Made by a program: the position numbers and the translations under genes
In this document: positions 44,319-56,862 of the stretch, piece after piece
Layout: the number at the start of each line of letters is the position of its first letter
How positions within the stretch are numbered: position 1 is the first letter of the stretch
The notes under the pieces: generated by a model
The model's database searches: none
Told to the model about the DNA's origin: nothing
Seen by the model: only the letters and a program-made list of their open reading frames with translations
Source: Hypholoma sublateritium FD-334 SS-4
Lineage: Eukaryota > Basidiomycota > Agaricomycetes > Agaricales > Strophariaceae
Assembly (NCBI GenBank): GCA_000827495.1
Contig: KN817532.1
Span: 129,388-193,387 of the forward strand
Direction: 5' to 3'
Length of the DNA stretch: 64,000 nucleotides

Positions 44319-45752
44319 GTTGATGTCGTGTTTTCCCTGTGCCTTCGTTCTTTGGGTTTCTTGATATCACTTTTGTTCGTTGCCCGGGGAGTTCCCTTTT
44401 GGCTTTTCGTCCATCTCGCTTTCATTACATACATACGCTGATCGTTGCATTGCATTTTCTTCATGCCATATCAACCGCTCTCCATGCATTACGATTAATT
44501 ACTGATGTTTATGCTATCATTATTATGCCTACACTGTATCATTACTGTGTTCCCCAGCATGTTCACTATATTCACAATAAATTGTATAACACTGCAAACC
44601 GAATGATGTCTTGATGCTTATCAGCAAATTATTTCCCGCCGCCCGGATGAGTATCAGTATTTCAACGTTTCATTGTTTGGCATTGACATGTACTAGAAAG
44701 AGATGAACGCACTACGCAGCGGCGAAGGGAGACTCGATCCATCGAAGGTTCAATCTTCCCACGATTCCACCTGCTAACTGAGGGAATGAATGTTTGAACG
44801 AGGACTGGTTGAAGTTGGGCTATCATGAGCAGTAGATTCAAAGTGAATGGCGTGTATGCAACCTGTATGGTATATATCCTGCCTAGTATTTGTGTGTTGA
44901 TATACCGAGAGATGAAACGATTTCAATATTCTGCGACAGTGCAATGAACGTGCATATTCACAGCCTTTAGGACGTCGTAGCACCACTTTTTTGATATTAA
45001 TTTTGCGATGACCGTTACTAATACAAGGGCCAAACCCAGCCCGGTTAACATCTTATTCTGGGATCGAATCAGACTGATATTGTTGTCTCTATGCTTCGCA
45101 GTCGCGGGTGTTAGATTCCTATCCTCTGAGTCTGAGGAGCAGAAGTTGAGCAGAAGGAAGCACCTTGACCACGTTCGTGATCGATTACTATTTTTGGAAA
45201 GCTTATCGCCGTATATATCAATACGCACGCGCAAGTAGATCGGTGAATCGCTGACTGCCTTCTTGGGCCCCTCTAATACTTAGAGGAAGATTCTCGCGAG
45301 GTTAACGGGATAGATGAACTGTAAGCAAGTCACAATGTACGTCAGTGCTGAGGTGGATATGTCAGCTTAGAATGCCTGCGCAGTGGGATTGACGTGTCGT
45401 TGACACGGCGGTCGGCGCAGTGGCCAATGCTCACGGTGCAGATCTGATTCGGATGTCCAGGTAAAACAGCGAGGAGAGTAAATTCTACATATTGCTTACA
45501 ATCATTTCCTGGACCTTTCAAAGGTTATTAAGCTTACCTCACTAAGTATACTTCAAGTTATTCCCTACAAGCTATAAACAGAAATAAGAGTAGACCTCTA
45601 TCAATCAAATTGCGTACTATGACAGCACCGGCAAACGATAAATTTCTCCAGGAAGAGAATGACGTCGAGATCTTTGACCACTTCCTCAAGGTTGCTGTTC
45701 CCACAAGAACCGAAAATTGCGTCTCTGGGAACCTTCCCCACCCGTTGTTTCC
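44319..45752. other. 1.4-kb gene-free stretch
   Basis: Short ORFs only (up to 103 codons on the minus strand, 44923-45234, no domain). The right end is the promoter of membrane protein A. Confidence 0.5.
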
Positions 45753-47044
45753 ATGTCGGCGTCCAGTCCGCCTCACTACACCAATGTGGAGGCCGTACAG
45801 AACACCATTGACTCATATGTCCAATCATTACTGTTTCAATCGTTCTTCTCTGGTGCTGTCTGTGGTTACATCTGATACTACATGATACTGAGGCTGTAAC
45901 TTTAGGACTCTACACATTGATCTTTCTGAAAACAGCAGGTAATAGTTTGCACCCGAACTTTTTCCCGCTTAATCCAGTACTAACAAGAATTTGAAATCTG
46001 CTTGCAGTTACGCTCGTCCAGCAGCGAAAGCGATATATCCTCGGAGCTCTGATTGCATTGTATATTACTGTGATATTGGATTTTGTCGCGAGATGGCAGC
46101 CACTACGCTTGATGATTGTCACTCATGACGAAACACGGGATAGCATAATTTTTGAATATCTTCACGGTTCAGGTGTACACCCAGCGATGAACTTGGGGAG
46201 AGTAGTTTCTGCATTATCTGCAATGATCGTAGATGGTCTCTTGGTAAGTGTTATACTATGCTTCGCTTGCAACTTACAATCTGATTATGCTAAATTCAAA
46301 GACCTGGAGGTGTTATTACATTTGGATGAAGAACAAATGGGTTCTTGCAGTGAACTCGGTCATATTGTTTGCAGAGCTCGGTAAGATTTAGAAAACAACA
46401 ATCTCTCACAATCATTGAATGTAACTTAGTCCTGCTTCCCGTATTTCTCACGACGAAAACCGATTGGGGGATTTATTTTGACTACAACGATTTCTACTGG
46501 TTGATTTCCCTGGTGGTCACTACGACTTCAACAGCCTTGATTATCTATCGGATTCTTGACGTGTCGAGAATGATCAACAAGTCTACCTCATACAACTCCA
46601 TAATTGAAATTTTGGTTGAATCTGCAGCGCTATATACCGTTTTCATTCTTATCTGTGGCATCTTACTCATTGCACGAGCTTGTCGACCTGATATTCTATG
46701 GTTATTCCAATTTTACGACTGTATCAGTGCAATTCAGACTCCAGTGGCGGTAAGCACGGCAGCATTAACACCGAGCCGCTTCTGAACCAGATCTGATATT
46801 CGACTTCAAACAGGGTATTGCACCGACACTGGTAACATTGCGAGTGGCCACTGGGCATGCTCGAGCGGACGAAGAATGGTCAGAACCGGTTTCAAATATT
46901 GTTTTCAGAACACATGGGTCCGAGAGGGACGCCGCAACAGTTGGAGAGACCGTGACACTTATCATCGGACTTTCGTTGGGCGCAGCTCCGGTTCCTCAGG
47001 TGATTTTGGATGAGAATACGGAAGGCTCTGGAGTATCAATATGA
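45753..47044 (+). CDS. Multi-spanning membrane protein, paralogue A
   Basis: 332 residues from six exons: 45753-45852, 45906-45938, 46008-46243, 46302-46380, 46430-46749, 46814-47044. About seven hydrophobic segments, an extracellular loop with HDETRDSI, the WRCYYIWM motif after TM4, a VEILVESAALYTV segment and a soluble Ser/Glu-rich tail after IAPTLVTLRVATGHARADEEW. This pattern belongs to a large Agaricomycete-specific family of 7TM proteins of unknown function, sometimes compared with receptors. The second exon is exactly 33 bp and encodes LYTLIFLKTA. Head of a tandem array with B, C and D. Expression and ligand unknown. Confidence 0.85.
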
Positions 47045-47371
47045 AATGTATACCCGTAAGTAATAGACGTCGCACATAATATCTCCTAATCACCAGTTTT
47101 TAGATTAAGTCTGCGCATTTTGACAGGTGCAATCTGCCACGGCTCTCTCGGATGGATCGACGTTAAGATGTCGAGATCAACATATAGGTTACTGTTCGCT
47201 ATATCTAGTATAAGCTGCTATTTATGCTGGCACCAGTAGTATTAAAACATTAGTAGGTAGAAAGACCCTACACAAGTTCGGCGCCAGAATACAACCCCCG
47301 ATCCCTCTTCACTTCATAGAAACCTAAAGAACCGGTGTTCGCGTCCTAGCCGTGGTGACGTTCATCTTATC
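47045..47371. other. Short intergenic, nothing recognised
   Basis: 327-bp spacer between tandem paralogues A and B. Confidence 0.5.
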
Positions 47372-48690
47372 ATGTCGGATTTAAATCCACCTCATTTCAG
47401 CGACGTGAGAGCTGTACAAAATTTCCTTGAAGTAAACGTCGAATCAACATTGATACAATCTTTTTGTACTGGCAAGGCTTGATTTTTTTAATGGAGCTGC
47501 AAATGTATCCTAACATTTTTTCTAGGACTTTATACATTAATATTTTTCCAAGCGGCAGGTGATAACAACACTCAATCTACCGTGACTGCTTTATGTATTA
47601 ACTTTTAAATTTTCTCTATTCTTTTATTGCTTTATTGTGGTGTTTCTTCCATTGGAACCAGTGGCACTCATTCAGCAACGAAAGAAATACATCCTCGGAA
47701 TTCTCACTGTCTTGTACATTGCTGTTATTTTGGATCTCGTAGCAGGATGGCGAGTATTGCGCTTGACGACAGTTGTCCACGACGAAACCCGAGACAGTAT
47801 TTTTTTCGAATATATTTCCGGTTTAGCCGTTTTACGGATGAAGAGAATGGCCAGTGGAACTTCTGTGTTTGCCGCCATGATTGCAGATGGCCTCTTAGTG
47901 AGCATTTCATCATGCCCCTTTAGCCACAGATAATTTGACCCTATGGCTGTAGGTCTGGAGATGTTATTACATCTGCCAAAGAAATAAATGGATCCTTGCC
48001 ATAAATTCGGTAATTTTATGTGTGGAATTTGGTAGGAACTTATTCATCCTGACAAACATGAGCGGCGCTAATTCTTATTTAGCCTTGGTCCCGATTTTTC
48101 TTGCGACCAACATCACTTTAGGACCTCATCTTTCTTTTACTGATCTTTATTGGATCATCTCCGTGGTCGTTACCACTTCTTCAACACTCTTGATTGTGCA
48201 CCAAATCTTGAGGGTTCGGTCCAGGTCAACAAATGGCAACAATGAATCCGACCCATACCACTCCACAATCGAGATATTGGTTGAATCCGGAGCGCTTTAT
48301 ACCGCAACAATTCTTGTATGCGGCATTTTTGTAGTCACTGAAGTTTTCGAGACGGAACTTCTGTGGTTATATCAAGTAACACAGTATCTGACAGCTACCC
48401 AGATAACAATAGCTGTGAGCAGTGTACCATTCCTCCTAGACACGCTGCGGAACTGACTCTTGCTTACCACTTAGGGAATTGCACCAACATTGATAACATT
48501 GCGAGTGGCTTCCGGCCGTGCCAGAACGGATGCTGAATGGGCGGAATCAGTCCGAGGCTCTGGCATTGTCTTTGGAACACAAAGATCCGCTGGCAGGAGA
48601 GACACTGCTGGGATTATCAGTGAGACGGATGATAGAGAGTTCTCCCAGGGAGGTTTGCACTCTGAGGGTATAGTGGAGGAGCCGATCTAA
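47372..48690 (+). CDS. Multi-spanning membrane protein, paralogue B
   Basis: 331 residues from six exons: 47372-47471, 47526-47558, 47662-47897, 47953-48031, 48083-48414, 48475-48690. Same plan as A: exon 2 is 33 bp (LYTLIFFQAA), VHDETRDSIFFEY loop, VWRCYYI, VEILVESGALYTA, IAPTLITLRVASGRARTDAEW, acidic tail. Intron 1 (47472-47525) uses a GC donor (CTG, then GCAAGG), whereas A has GT at the same site. It is the closest to A by eye. Function unknown. Confidence 0.85.
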
Positions 48691-48791
48691 GATCAGGACG
48701 TCGGAGAGAATCATTACTTTTTCGCAGCGGGTATGCATTGCCAAACATTGAAGTGTTCAACGTTCACCATCTACCATTCCTCACTGCTGAC

Positions 48792-49459
48792 TCAGATACC
48801 TACAATGGTCTTGAATGCTTCATAACTTGCCAAAATTTCGCGCCTGTTGTCCAGAGGCCGCACCCCTTCACTATCCCGGCGGCCAGGGCGAGGAACGGGC
48901 GGATAACAATAAGCCACGTAGATTTCCTCGGAAGGATAGGTCCCATGACGAATATGAGTGCACAGAGGTTGGGAAATTGGGATCTGGAAAAACGCAGGCG
49001 ACGTGCCCAACATGACGATGCCGGAAATGACCCAAGAACAATCTTTCGTAAAGAGGGCCCGCAAAGACGAACAAATGACTTACTTTCTCTTCCACAAGAG
49101 CAAGTCCCATCATTTCCCTTGCGGTTTTATTTCGCGCATTGTCGAGTTGCTTTTCATCTAACTTCTGGTCTTCCTGGACAAGAAGAGGGATATTGTTCTG
49201 AGACCGATCGACGATGCGGACGTCGGTTTCTGCGTACCTGCTTTCGCCGCAAATCAAAAGTGGAAGGTTCACTCGCGTGCGTTCCAATCGCGGTCGATGG
49301 GAATAACCCAGAATTCTGAAAAGCACGACGGTAAAATCGTCCACGGCGGTTTCGCCATCTTCCGGGGTCGTGACAAGCTAGCTCTGCATGACGATCTTGC
49401 TGCATAGCTTGAGCGTCGACATTTTTGAGCAGCTCGGGGTCAACCGCGGGCTGTCGCAA
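48792..49459 (-). pseudogene. Degenerate copy of an Agaricomycete gene family of unknown function
   Basis: Pieces of one protein occur in three minus-strand frames. From 49459 downward: LLKNVDAQAMQQDRHAEL; after a shift TPEDGETAVDDFTVVLFRILGY continuing into LPLLICGESRYAETDVRIVDRS and LLVQEDQKLDE; after a break near 49035, IVMLGTSPAFFQIPISQPL...HIRHGTYPSEE, YCYPPVPRPGRR and REILASYEAFKTIVGI with a normal stop at 48792. The order and family-like spacing show one gene with at least two frameshifts. Intact members are common, often multi-copy, in mushroom genomes. Role unknown; an association with nucleases or kinases has been suggested for related families but is not visible here. Confidence 0.7.
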
Positions 49460-50350
49460 CTCCTACGGCGTTCAAAGTTGTAAGAGCGTTCTGCGAGGAT
49501 TTGGCAAGCTTGATCTTGCTCAGTACCTGTAAGCCAACTTTGAAAGAACGCGTGCATCTGCTTGAGGCTTATGTGATATGATTCTAGGTCAGTTGTTGCC
49601 AGACTTGGGAGAGCATATGAGGTTAGCTATGATGGTAATGGTTCAAACTCAAGTTTAGTGTATGGTCCCGGGTCATTTCATACCGGCCGGCGATCACTCC
49701 GCTGGCCGGCTGCTCGCTTGTTGTTCAACTTCGTCCAACGTCGCCCATCTCGAACGTACTCCCGGACGTACACCCGGACATACATTTCTGCTACCAGTGT
49801 ATAATGGGTAAACTTTATGTTTGTATCTTTCACCATAAAAATACTGACTACGGATTACTGTTTACACATGTAAAATAACATGTCACTCTCTCCATGCCTT
49901 TTGAGGTGTTGGAGATAGACAGTGGGCGGCGATGAAGATCGCCCATTGGAATATAGATAGAAAGCATATCAGTACGAAGGGAAGTTCTTGATCATCATAA
50001 CAATGATCTTGGTACTGCGTGGTAGCTGACTCTTTTTTTAGTTTAGTGTAGATAAACTCTGTGGTAAGCGTTAAGTCGTTTCTTCCAAGAGACCTCCAAT
50101 TAATCAATGAACTGTAATATAGGTGTACCGTCTGCGGCCCTCATATATGGCGCTACGTAATCTATATGGTCGTAGATGCTGCGCGACCCGATTTACAGTG
50201 GTCTAAAACGCTTCCAACTAATAATAAACGAGAGAATTCTCTCCTCCTTCAGCCTGGGGCCCCTATGGGTCGATTTCCCACTGCCTTCTTGATGGGACTT
50301 AGGCCAAAGCTTGGCCTGGTCTGGGGCTATTTCCTCTGTTGCTTCCTCTC
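49460..50350. other. Intergenic, nothing recognised
   Basis: Contains an imperfect hairpin at about 49683-49709 (CCGGCCGGC against GCTGGCCGG). No ORF recognised. Confidence 0.45.
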
Positions 50351-51636
50351 ATGTCTGTCTCAATCCTGCCTCAAGCCTCTCCAAATACCATACAAACCGT
50401 GATTGATTCAGGATTTGAATCAGTGACATTGCAGGCCTTTTTCACCGGTAGGATTTGACTGCGATTGCTATTCAAATATGCACACTAACAAGAGTGATAT
50501 TGCAGGGCTATATACAGTAGTATTTTTCCAGGCAATTGGTAAGTGGCACTCACCACGAGTCGTTACCGGCAATCCCGTTTTTTAGACTGCCAGTCTTGTG
50601 GGTCGTTGATACTTACTATTTTATTGTAGAACTACTCATCCGCCAGAGAAAGGCATACATTGCCGTGCCTCTCACAGTGCTTTACATCACGGTGGTTCTG
50701 GACTTGGCCGGGGAGTGGGAAATATTGCGCCTCGCAGTAGTCATCCATGACGAGACAAGGACTGCGATTGCGTCCGAAGTAGACTATGGCCCTCCACAAA
50801 TGGATAGAATGACAAACACTGCACTGGTTGTGTCGGCGCTCCTCGCAGATAGTCTCTTGGTCAGTAGCTTCGTATACTTTGCAGTTAGAAAAAGATCATT
50901 ACCATTTATTAGGTCTGGAGATGTTACGTTCTTTGGCACCAAAATAAATGGATACTGGGAATATATACGGCAGCCCTTCTCGTAGAAATTGGTATGAGCA
51001 ATGGACAGCTGAATACTGTCTAGATTTAATCTCATGCACATCTAGTTCTTCTTCCGATATGGCTCGTCACCAACATCACTTTGGGGCCTCTAACCTTTGT
51101 TTCTTTGTATTTTATCGTCTCATTCACCGTCACTGTCATTTCAACGATCCTGATTATCTACCGAATTTTCACCGTGTCAAGACGAGCGGATAGCAAAATC
51201 GCCCCTTATCGTTTCACAACCGAGATCTTGGTCGAGTCCGGAGCGCTATACACCACCAATATTTTAGTAGCCGGAATCCTCCTTGTCCTGCAGGCCAATG
51301 GAGCACAAGCTCCATGGATAATTGAAACGAGCCAAATACTCTACTCGATCCTGGTCCCCGTCACTGTATGTCGTGTATTCCTGTCTTCGTATTTCTGGAA
51401 CCGATTTTCTTTTTCTTTAGGGCATAGCGCCAACACTTATTACACTGCGAACTGCCTCTGGGAATGCGAGACCAGATGCTGAGTGGTCGCAGCCGATATC
51501 CGACATTGCATTCCAAGCACAAGAGTCACGACGATCTGCACAAGAGTCTCGACCTGCAGGAAACAACAACGCCGAGGCGCTTGAAGACACCGCAATCAGG
51601 GTTGTACAGCGCTCTGGGGGTAGGGTTCAAGAGTGA
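50351..51636 (+). CDS. Multi-spanning membrane protein, paralogue C
   Basis: 324 residues from six exons: 50351-50447, 50506-50538, 50630-50859, 50913-50991, 51046-51365, 51421-51636. 33-bp exon 2 (LYTVVFFQAI), IHDETRTAIASE loop, VWRCYVLWHQNKW, VEILVESGALYTT-type block, IAPTLITLRTASGNARPDAEW and a Gln/Arg/Ser-rich tail. About seven membrane segments. All introns are GT-AG. Lies 1.7 kb after B with the degenerate gene between. Function unknown. Confidence 0.85.
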
Positions 51637-52470
51637 CGCGGCTCTTTTCCTGAGAGGAGTCAGGTGGCGGGTACGAAATAATATCAATACTTTTGGCATG
51701 ATTCCACTTCCGCGTCCTACTCACAACTTTGCGGCGATATAGGATGCCGGTACCATCTGCATCCACGCAATAAATCTTGGGAAGAACATCTGACAAGGCC
51801 GTTCATTCACAGACGCATTTGATTTAATAATAAGGCCTAAGGGCTGATTGATTCCCCTTAATTCTCCTCCTGTTCCTCAGTGTTTCTGTCGAATCGATAC
51901 TGATACGCAGCCATGCGGCAGTCGGGCGGCAGCTAGCGGCAGCCACGGCGAGCGGCCCGACACCTTGTCCGTTTTCATCTCCGACTAGAAGAATCGATGA
52001 AGAAACGAACCCAGCGGGTACTTGAACCTCAAGTTAAACTACCACACTTATACCGCACTTACGTTTCAAGCTCTTGACCAACTTTTTCCAAAGTTTTCGC
52101 TTGCTCCAAGCTTGGTTTCTCGCAATTGTTGGTGATGGCCATCATGTTACGTAATGGTTTCCTTTGCTGTAAGTGGAACACGCGGATTCGGCTCTTTCAG
52201 TTTCACTGCCCTCGAGGTCAAGAATCATACAGCTCACCAGTCTTCTTTCATATTGCTACTCTGCTCTTCTGCACCCCTTCCCGGACCTCAAGCCACAAGT
52301 TGCTCAGTGTAAGCCAACAAGGCGAATAGCCAGGTTGACATTGATTGGAATTTGCCACAAATACTAGCCAAGTTGATCCACATTTACCAATCCTCCCACC
52401 GCATCTTCACAACACCTAATACTGCCCCAACTCCGCATCCTGAGAGATCGCGAAAGATCCAAGCTTCGCA
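51637..52470. other. Intergenic, nothing recognised
   Basis: 3' flank of paralogue C and promoter of the DP1/HVA22 gene. No domain recognised. Confidence 0.5.
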
Positions 52471-53533
52471 ATGCTCTTCTCCCTCACCTCGCGCATAGTT
52501 AGGTACGCTTAGCGCTCGTCATCGACGGAATTGATTCCGACCTGGTCCTTCTTTCATGAAAGCGCATTGGCAGCGTTCATCTATCCGGGGTATGCGTCTT
52601 ACAAGACCCTGAGCCAGCGGCCAGCGTCGGAGGAGGATATTGAACGGTGGCTGATGTACTGGTCTGTCTTGGGCTGCATCGTCGGCGTGGAATCTCTGGC
52701 GGAATGGCTTGTTTCGTGGTGGGTCTCTCACTTCCGTACCGACATCTCTAGCTCTGTCTAATTACTCTACCACAAGGATCCCACTCTACTCGAGCATGAA
52801 AGCCATCTTCCTCTTGTATCTCGCCCTACCACAAACGCAGGGGGCCACGTACATATACACCGTCCACCTCCGCCCATTCTTCGCCACCCACGAGCAGCAG
52901 ATCGACGCTGCGATCGCAGAGATTCGCGGCCGCGCGTACCGCTTCATCCAGGAGAAAGCCCGGGCGCTCTGGGCGGCGGTCGTCGGCGCTCTTGCGCCAG
53001 GCGCTGACGCGTCTGCAGCCACCGGCGCACGGCCCGCGGGGCAGGCGCCCGCGATGGTCACCCCCGACGCGGGCCCCGGCCAGCTGCTCGCGTCCCTGTG
53101 GACGTCCTACGGCCCCGCGATTATCGCAGGCGGCACGAACCTGCTCAAGCAGGGCGCGGCAGCGACGCTGCCTACCGGCGCGCGGGCGGCGGCAACAAGC
53201 ACCATTGACCCCGAGGAACGCCGCCGGCAGCTTGAGGCCGAGCTCGCGTCGCTGCCTATGCCCCCCGCGAACAACCCCGCGCGGCCGCCCTCGACGCCGT
53301 CGTCGTCATCGGGCTCGTCTGCCTCGGTTATTCGCGAACGCACAATATCTGGCAAGTTCGAAGAGATTAGAGGGGGTGAGGTCGAGGGCTATCAGGTCGA
53401 GGAGGACTTTGTCGGCGGATTTGTGGCGGGTCAAGGCGGTGCAGCGGCTACCAGGAGCTCTGGCTGGTTTGCGGGTTGGACGGGTTCAAGCAGCGGGGAC
53501 CGAGGGGCGTACGAGAAAGTGAAAAGCGAGTAG
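52471..53533 (+). CDS. TB2/DP1/HVA22 family ER-shaping protein
   Basis: 314 residues from three exons: 52471-52502, 52563-52718, 52777-53533. Members (Yop1, REEPs) form hairpins that bend tubular ER membranes. Residues about 10-105 are the family domain: FIYPGYASYKTL, IERWLMYWSVLGC, ESLAEWLVSWIPLYSSMKAIFLLYLALPQTQGA, then an amphipathic helix HEQQIDAAIAEIRGRA. The remaining 200 residues are an Ala/Pro/Ser-rich, partly acidic tail absent from Yop1. A longer tail is seen in several basidiomycete members. The first exon is only 32 bp; ATG 52471 is chosen because the spliced start continues smoothly into the domain. Confidence 0.87.
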
Positions 53534-55157
53534 TGAGCGCTACCTCTACCGTTATTTCATTTGATCTAAGTATACGTCTACCCCATCTGTGTCATGGAAT
53601 TGGTCTATTTGCCATCCAATATTTATGTAACATTCAAAACTATAATCCAAGACGAGATAATTCCTTCTTCGCATTCACTTGCAGCTGCTACGCTCCTCGC
53701 AGATGAGCTGCTTTTTCCATCAAGGTTGATGCGAACTCAAGTGTACTGAGCAAACTGATCTACGTCAACCTGAGCGTAAACAGTTTTGCTCGGGTGGAGT
53801 ACGTACAAATGATGCTAACATACCCACCGTACTCAAACGCCAGCTTTGCAGCCTTTTGCGCTGAAGTAATTGCCGCGCTGCGCGACATACGTGGTCTGCG
53901 GGAACACGTTTCGCTAACATGCTCCGTGAATACAAAACATGATACAAAAGCATAACGCAACGTCACAACCCCCGAGGTCTAGTGAATAGTACTAATTTGC
54001 CATTCAATATGCGCCCGTTTGACTAAATGGCGGTGCGACATAACGCAGGATGCTGCCTGACTGATACTGGATAGTCGCCGACTCCGCCAACTCATTATCC
54101 ACACGAACACTAGCTTATGTGGTCAGGCATGTGCGAGAGGTCCAAGAAACCGCGTACAGAATACTAAGTCTGACCTTTCCGCAAAGGTTTTAGCACGTCG
54201 ACAAGGGAAGTCAGGGGATAGCAGGGAGGCTGGTCCGGGCCTCCGGGAAGGTATGGGACCTGACGGCGAGAAGCAGCAGAGAAGAAACATGCAAAATAGG
54301 AGGTCCGTATCGATACTTGACCACCCTCAGCGGATATATATGGATACGCATCAGTGGGCTGACGTCGTAAAGGCCTCATTCCAGCGATGCGATGCAAACG
54401 TGATGCAAGCTGAAGGGACGACAAGCGCAGAGACATCGCGTTGTGGGGGGATAGAGAAAGATTAAGTAGAGAATCCTGCCGGAACCTGGCGGTGACAAGT
54501 CGTTCGTGGCTGAGGTGCAGTGTGTCAAGAGCCAGAAGCATGCAGACCACAAATCGTATGTTTTAGATGTTAGTTATGCCCCAATCGAAAATCAACTTGA
54601 GCGAGCCTACTACGTGACTTGGGGCCAAGCCAGAGACGTCTATGCCACTACGCGAGTCTCTGTACTTGGCGCAGTGTCTCAAGTGCATGTAAGGGAGGGG
54701 GTGGACTGGTAGGAGGAAAAGACGAGAGTGCCAACGTGTCCGAGTCACGGTTTCAAGTTTGCCCCAATATCGCGATGTTGTGACTTGCTTGTCATCGGTG
54801 GCAACTCAAGGTGACTTCGTCGTTCGCACCGTTTGAGTTGAGTCAAAGTTGAGTCGCCTGGTAGAATTCGGGAATTTGTGAAGAACGCTCACCCCACGCT
54901 CGCTTTCACTGCAAGCCTCTTCTCAATGGGTCGCTCAACAAGAATTCCGATTTCCGAGAAGGCTAGAGCGAAATCTGATGTATGTACTAATTTAAAATCA
55001 TTCTATTTTCATCAACAATCTTTCAACAGCGCCCAGGAAGCCCATGTTACTCTGAGAGTCCCTGGAATTACCCATTTGATTTCCAGTTGATCGACATCTA
55101 GTGTTGGACACAAGTTTCATCCCGTGTTAAGTTGATATTCGAAGTGACCTCAATTAA
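53534..55157. other. 1.6-kb gene-free stretch
   Basis: Only short ORFs without domains (largest 128 codons, minus, 54164-54550). Contains the 3' ends of the flanking convergent genes. Confidence 0.5.
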
Positions 55158-56862
55158 TCAGAACTGAGCCGCTGCATTGGGCGGACTCGCACAACCGCCA
55201 ATGCTGGGTAAGCCACAGATTAGAAAATAAAGAAACAACTCCCAGAGCTTCAGTGACATACATGTGAAGAGGCCATGAGGTGAAATAGAATGTGTATCGG
55301 CCGCTGGACTTGCATTCCCCTGATAACTCTTCCAGGTCAAATAATTCGCCGATTGGCATCCCCCAAAGCCTGTTTCGTGCGAGAGATTAGCAAAATACAA
55401 TGCCTCTGGGCGCTCAAAATAATTTACGCAAGAAGTGTCTACATATATTCAGGTTATGAAAGAAGGTGAATGGTTGTCATATCACTACTCACCTGGTGGA
55501 TAGATTTTCCTGGCGGAGGAGGCCAGGTCTACAAATCAGGCAACAGGATGTTAGATTTGAAATCAAAACCACGACCAATAACGTTACCTCGAGAGAGGGC
55601 TGATCCGACGCAACAGCGCTGAAATGGTTGTTCCTGATTTCTTTGTTATTTGAGAGATATATCAAGATTAAAAAAATACGCACCAGAGAAACTCCTTCAT
55701 TTCGTCCGAAGGATCTATTCCGGCGCTGAAATTCAAGAAATAAATTTCTATACCACGGGAAAACGACAAACGACTCACAATGTCTCTTCCTTCTCTCCTA
55801 ATGCGGCTCGGGCATCGTTATCGACTGTGTTGTACTTCTGAATGAACCCAGCGCGTATAACCAAGATATCTCCCTCTCTGAAGGCTACGCCCTGCTTCTG
55901 AGCACAGGCTTTAAGGTCGTTTACAGTAAATGTGTGGGTTGTCCATGGATCGTAAGGTAGTTCCATTTTTCCAGATTCCGTGAAGTACTCGACTAGGTCG
56001 AGCAAGACCCCCCTCCCACAGATTCCATGACGCGCCCAGTCTACCCAATCATGTTTAATGTGTATCATTCAGATTTATGATTGATGAAGTATACACACTT
56101 TGGATGCCAAGTTTACTCAACTTTGGATCGATGTTGAGCGGATCCAAAATAGCCTGGCGCCCCAGGGGCAGGGAGTCGGATGGTATCCTGTTAGGTGTAT
56201 TATTACGACTTACGAATGGTTGAAGTTCATGGTGCAGACCACTTACCCCTTGTAATACACTCCGTGGTCAAGCAGTCCGAAGTGTTTCATTCCATCCCAT
56301 TGGCTTCCAGATTGAGAATTCTGTGAACACACGTTTATGAGTAGGAATAGGTAACGGAATGTGATCTATCTCACGAAATGGATCTCGTCATCTCTCAAAG
56401 CCTGAGTATGCGGCTCTCGGAGTGACTGCGTCACCTCCGGAGTCTTTCTCGAGAACATAGGCTAATTTTTGAAGTCATTATGTTGTGAAGCTTGCAGTCT
56501 GGGGAGTACAAGTTACGTTCTCGGGAAAGTTGATGGGCCTTTGATTTGTGTACAGTCGTCGCAATTAGTCCAGAATAAAAATACCGGAGACAAGAACTCT
56601 TACCAGTTTAGAGATATGTGTTTCCCCGTCCTACAACAATCAGTTAAACTCAGCCGTAAGGAAAAATGCCCGAAACTGACCTTATCTCTTCTTTCGCCGC
56701 ACGTAATACAACTTCTTCTGTTAAGAGATTAATTGTTCCGAGTTCATCGTCCTCTGGCCAGACATCCCAAGCGCAGCCGGTGAAGTCTTTATAGTGAGGA
56801 AGCTCGTCGAAATTTGGGAGACTCAGAGGGGTTTTAGTGGGCAATTCGTGGGTGGGAGACAT
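55158..56862 (-). CDS. Cyclase-family (kynurenine formamidase-like) metal hydrolase
   Basis: A multi-exon gene, about eight exons, from ATG 56862 (MSPTHELPTKTPL) to stop 55158. The family (PF04199) hydrolyses formyl or cyclic amides or esters, for example N-formylkynurenine. Visible blocks in order: WDVWPEDDELGTINLLTEE, ISLNWPINFP, SQSGSQWDGMKHFG, WARHGICGRGVLLDL, FREGDILVIRAGF, AGIDPSDEMKEFLW, HFSAVASDQPSLE, LHSYLLGMWGMPIGELFDLEEL. The usual HxGTHxDxPxH metal motif is replaced by SQWDGxKH, as in many fungal homologues whose substrates are unknown. Exon limits were read only roughly, except the first (intron after EEIR). Lies between DP1/HVA22 and paralogue D. Confidence 0.85.

Noticed and set aside
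44690..44770. tRNA-like GGTTCAATC motif
   Set aside because: The flanking five bases on each side do not pair as a T-stem, and no acceptor stem is found.
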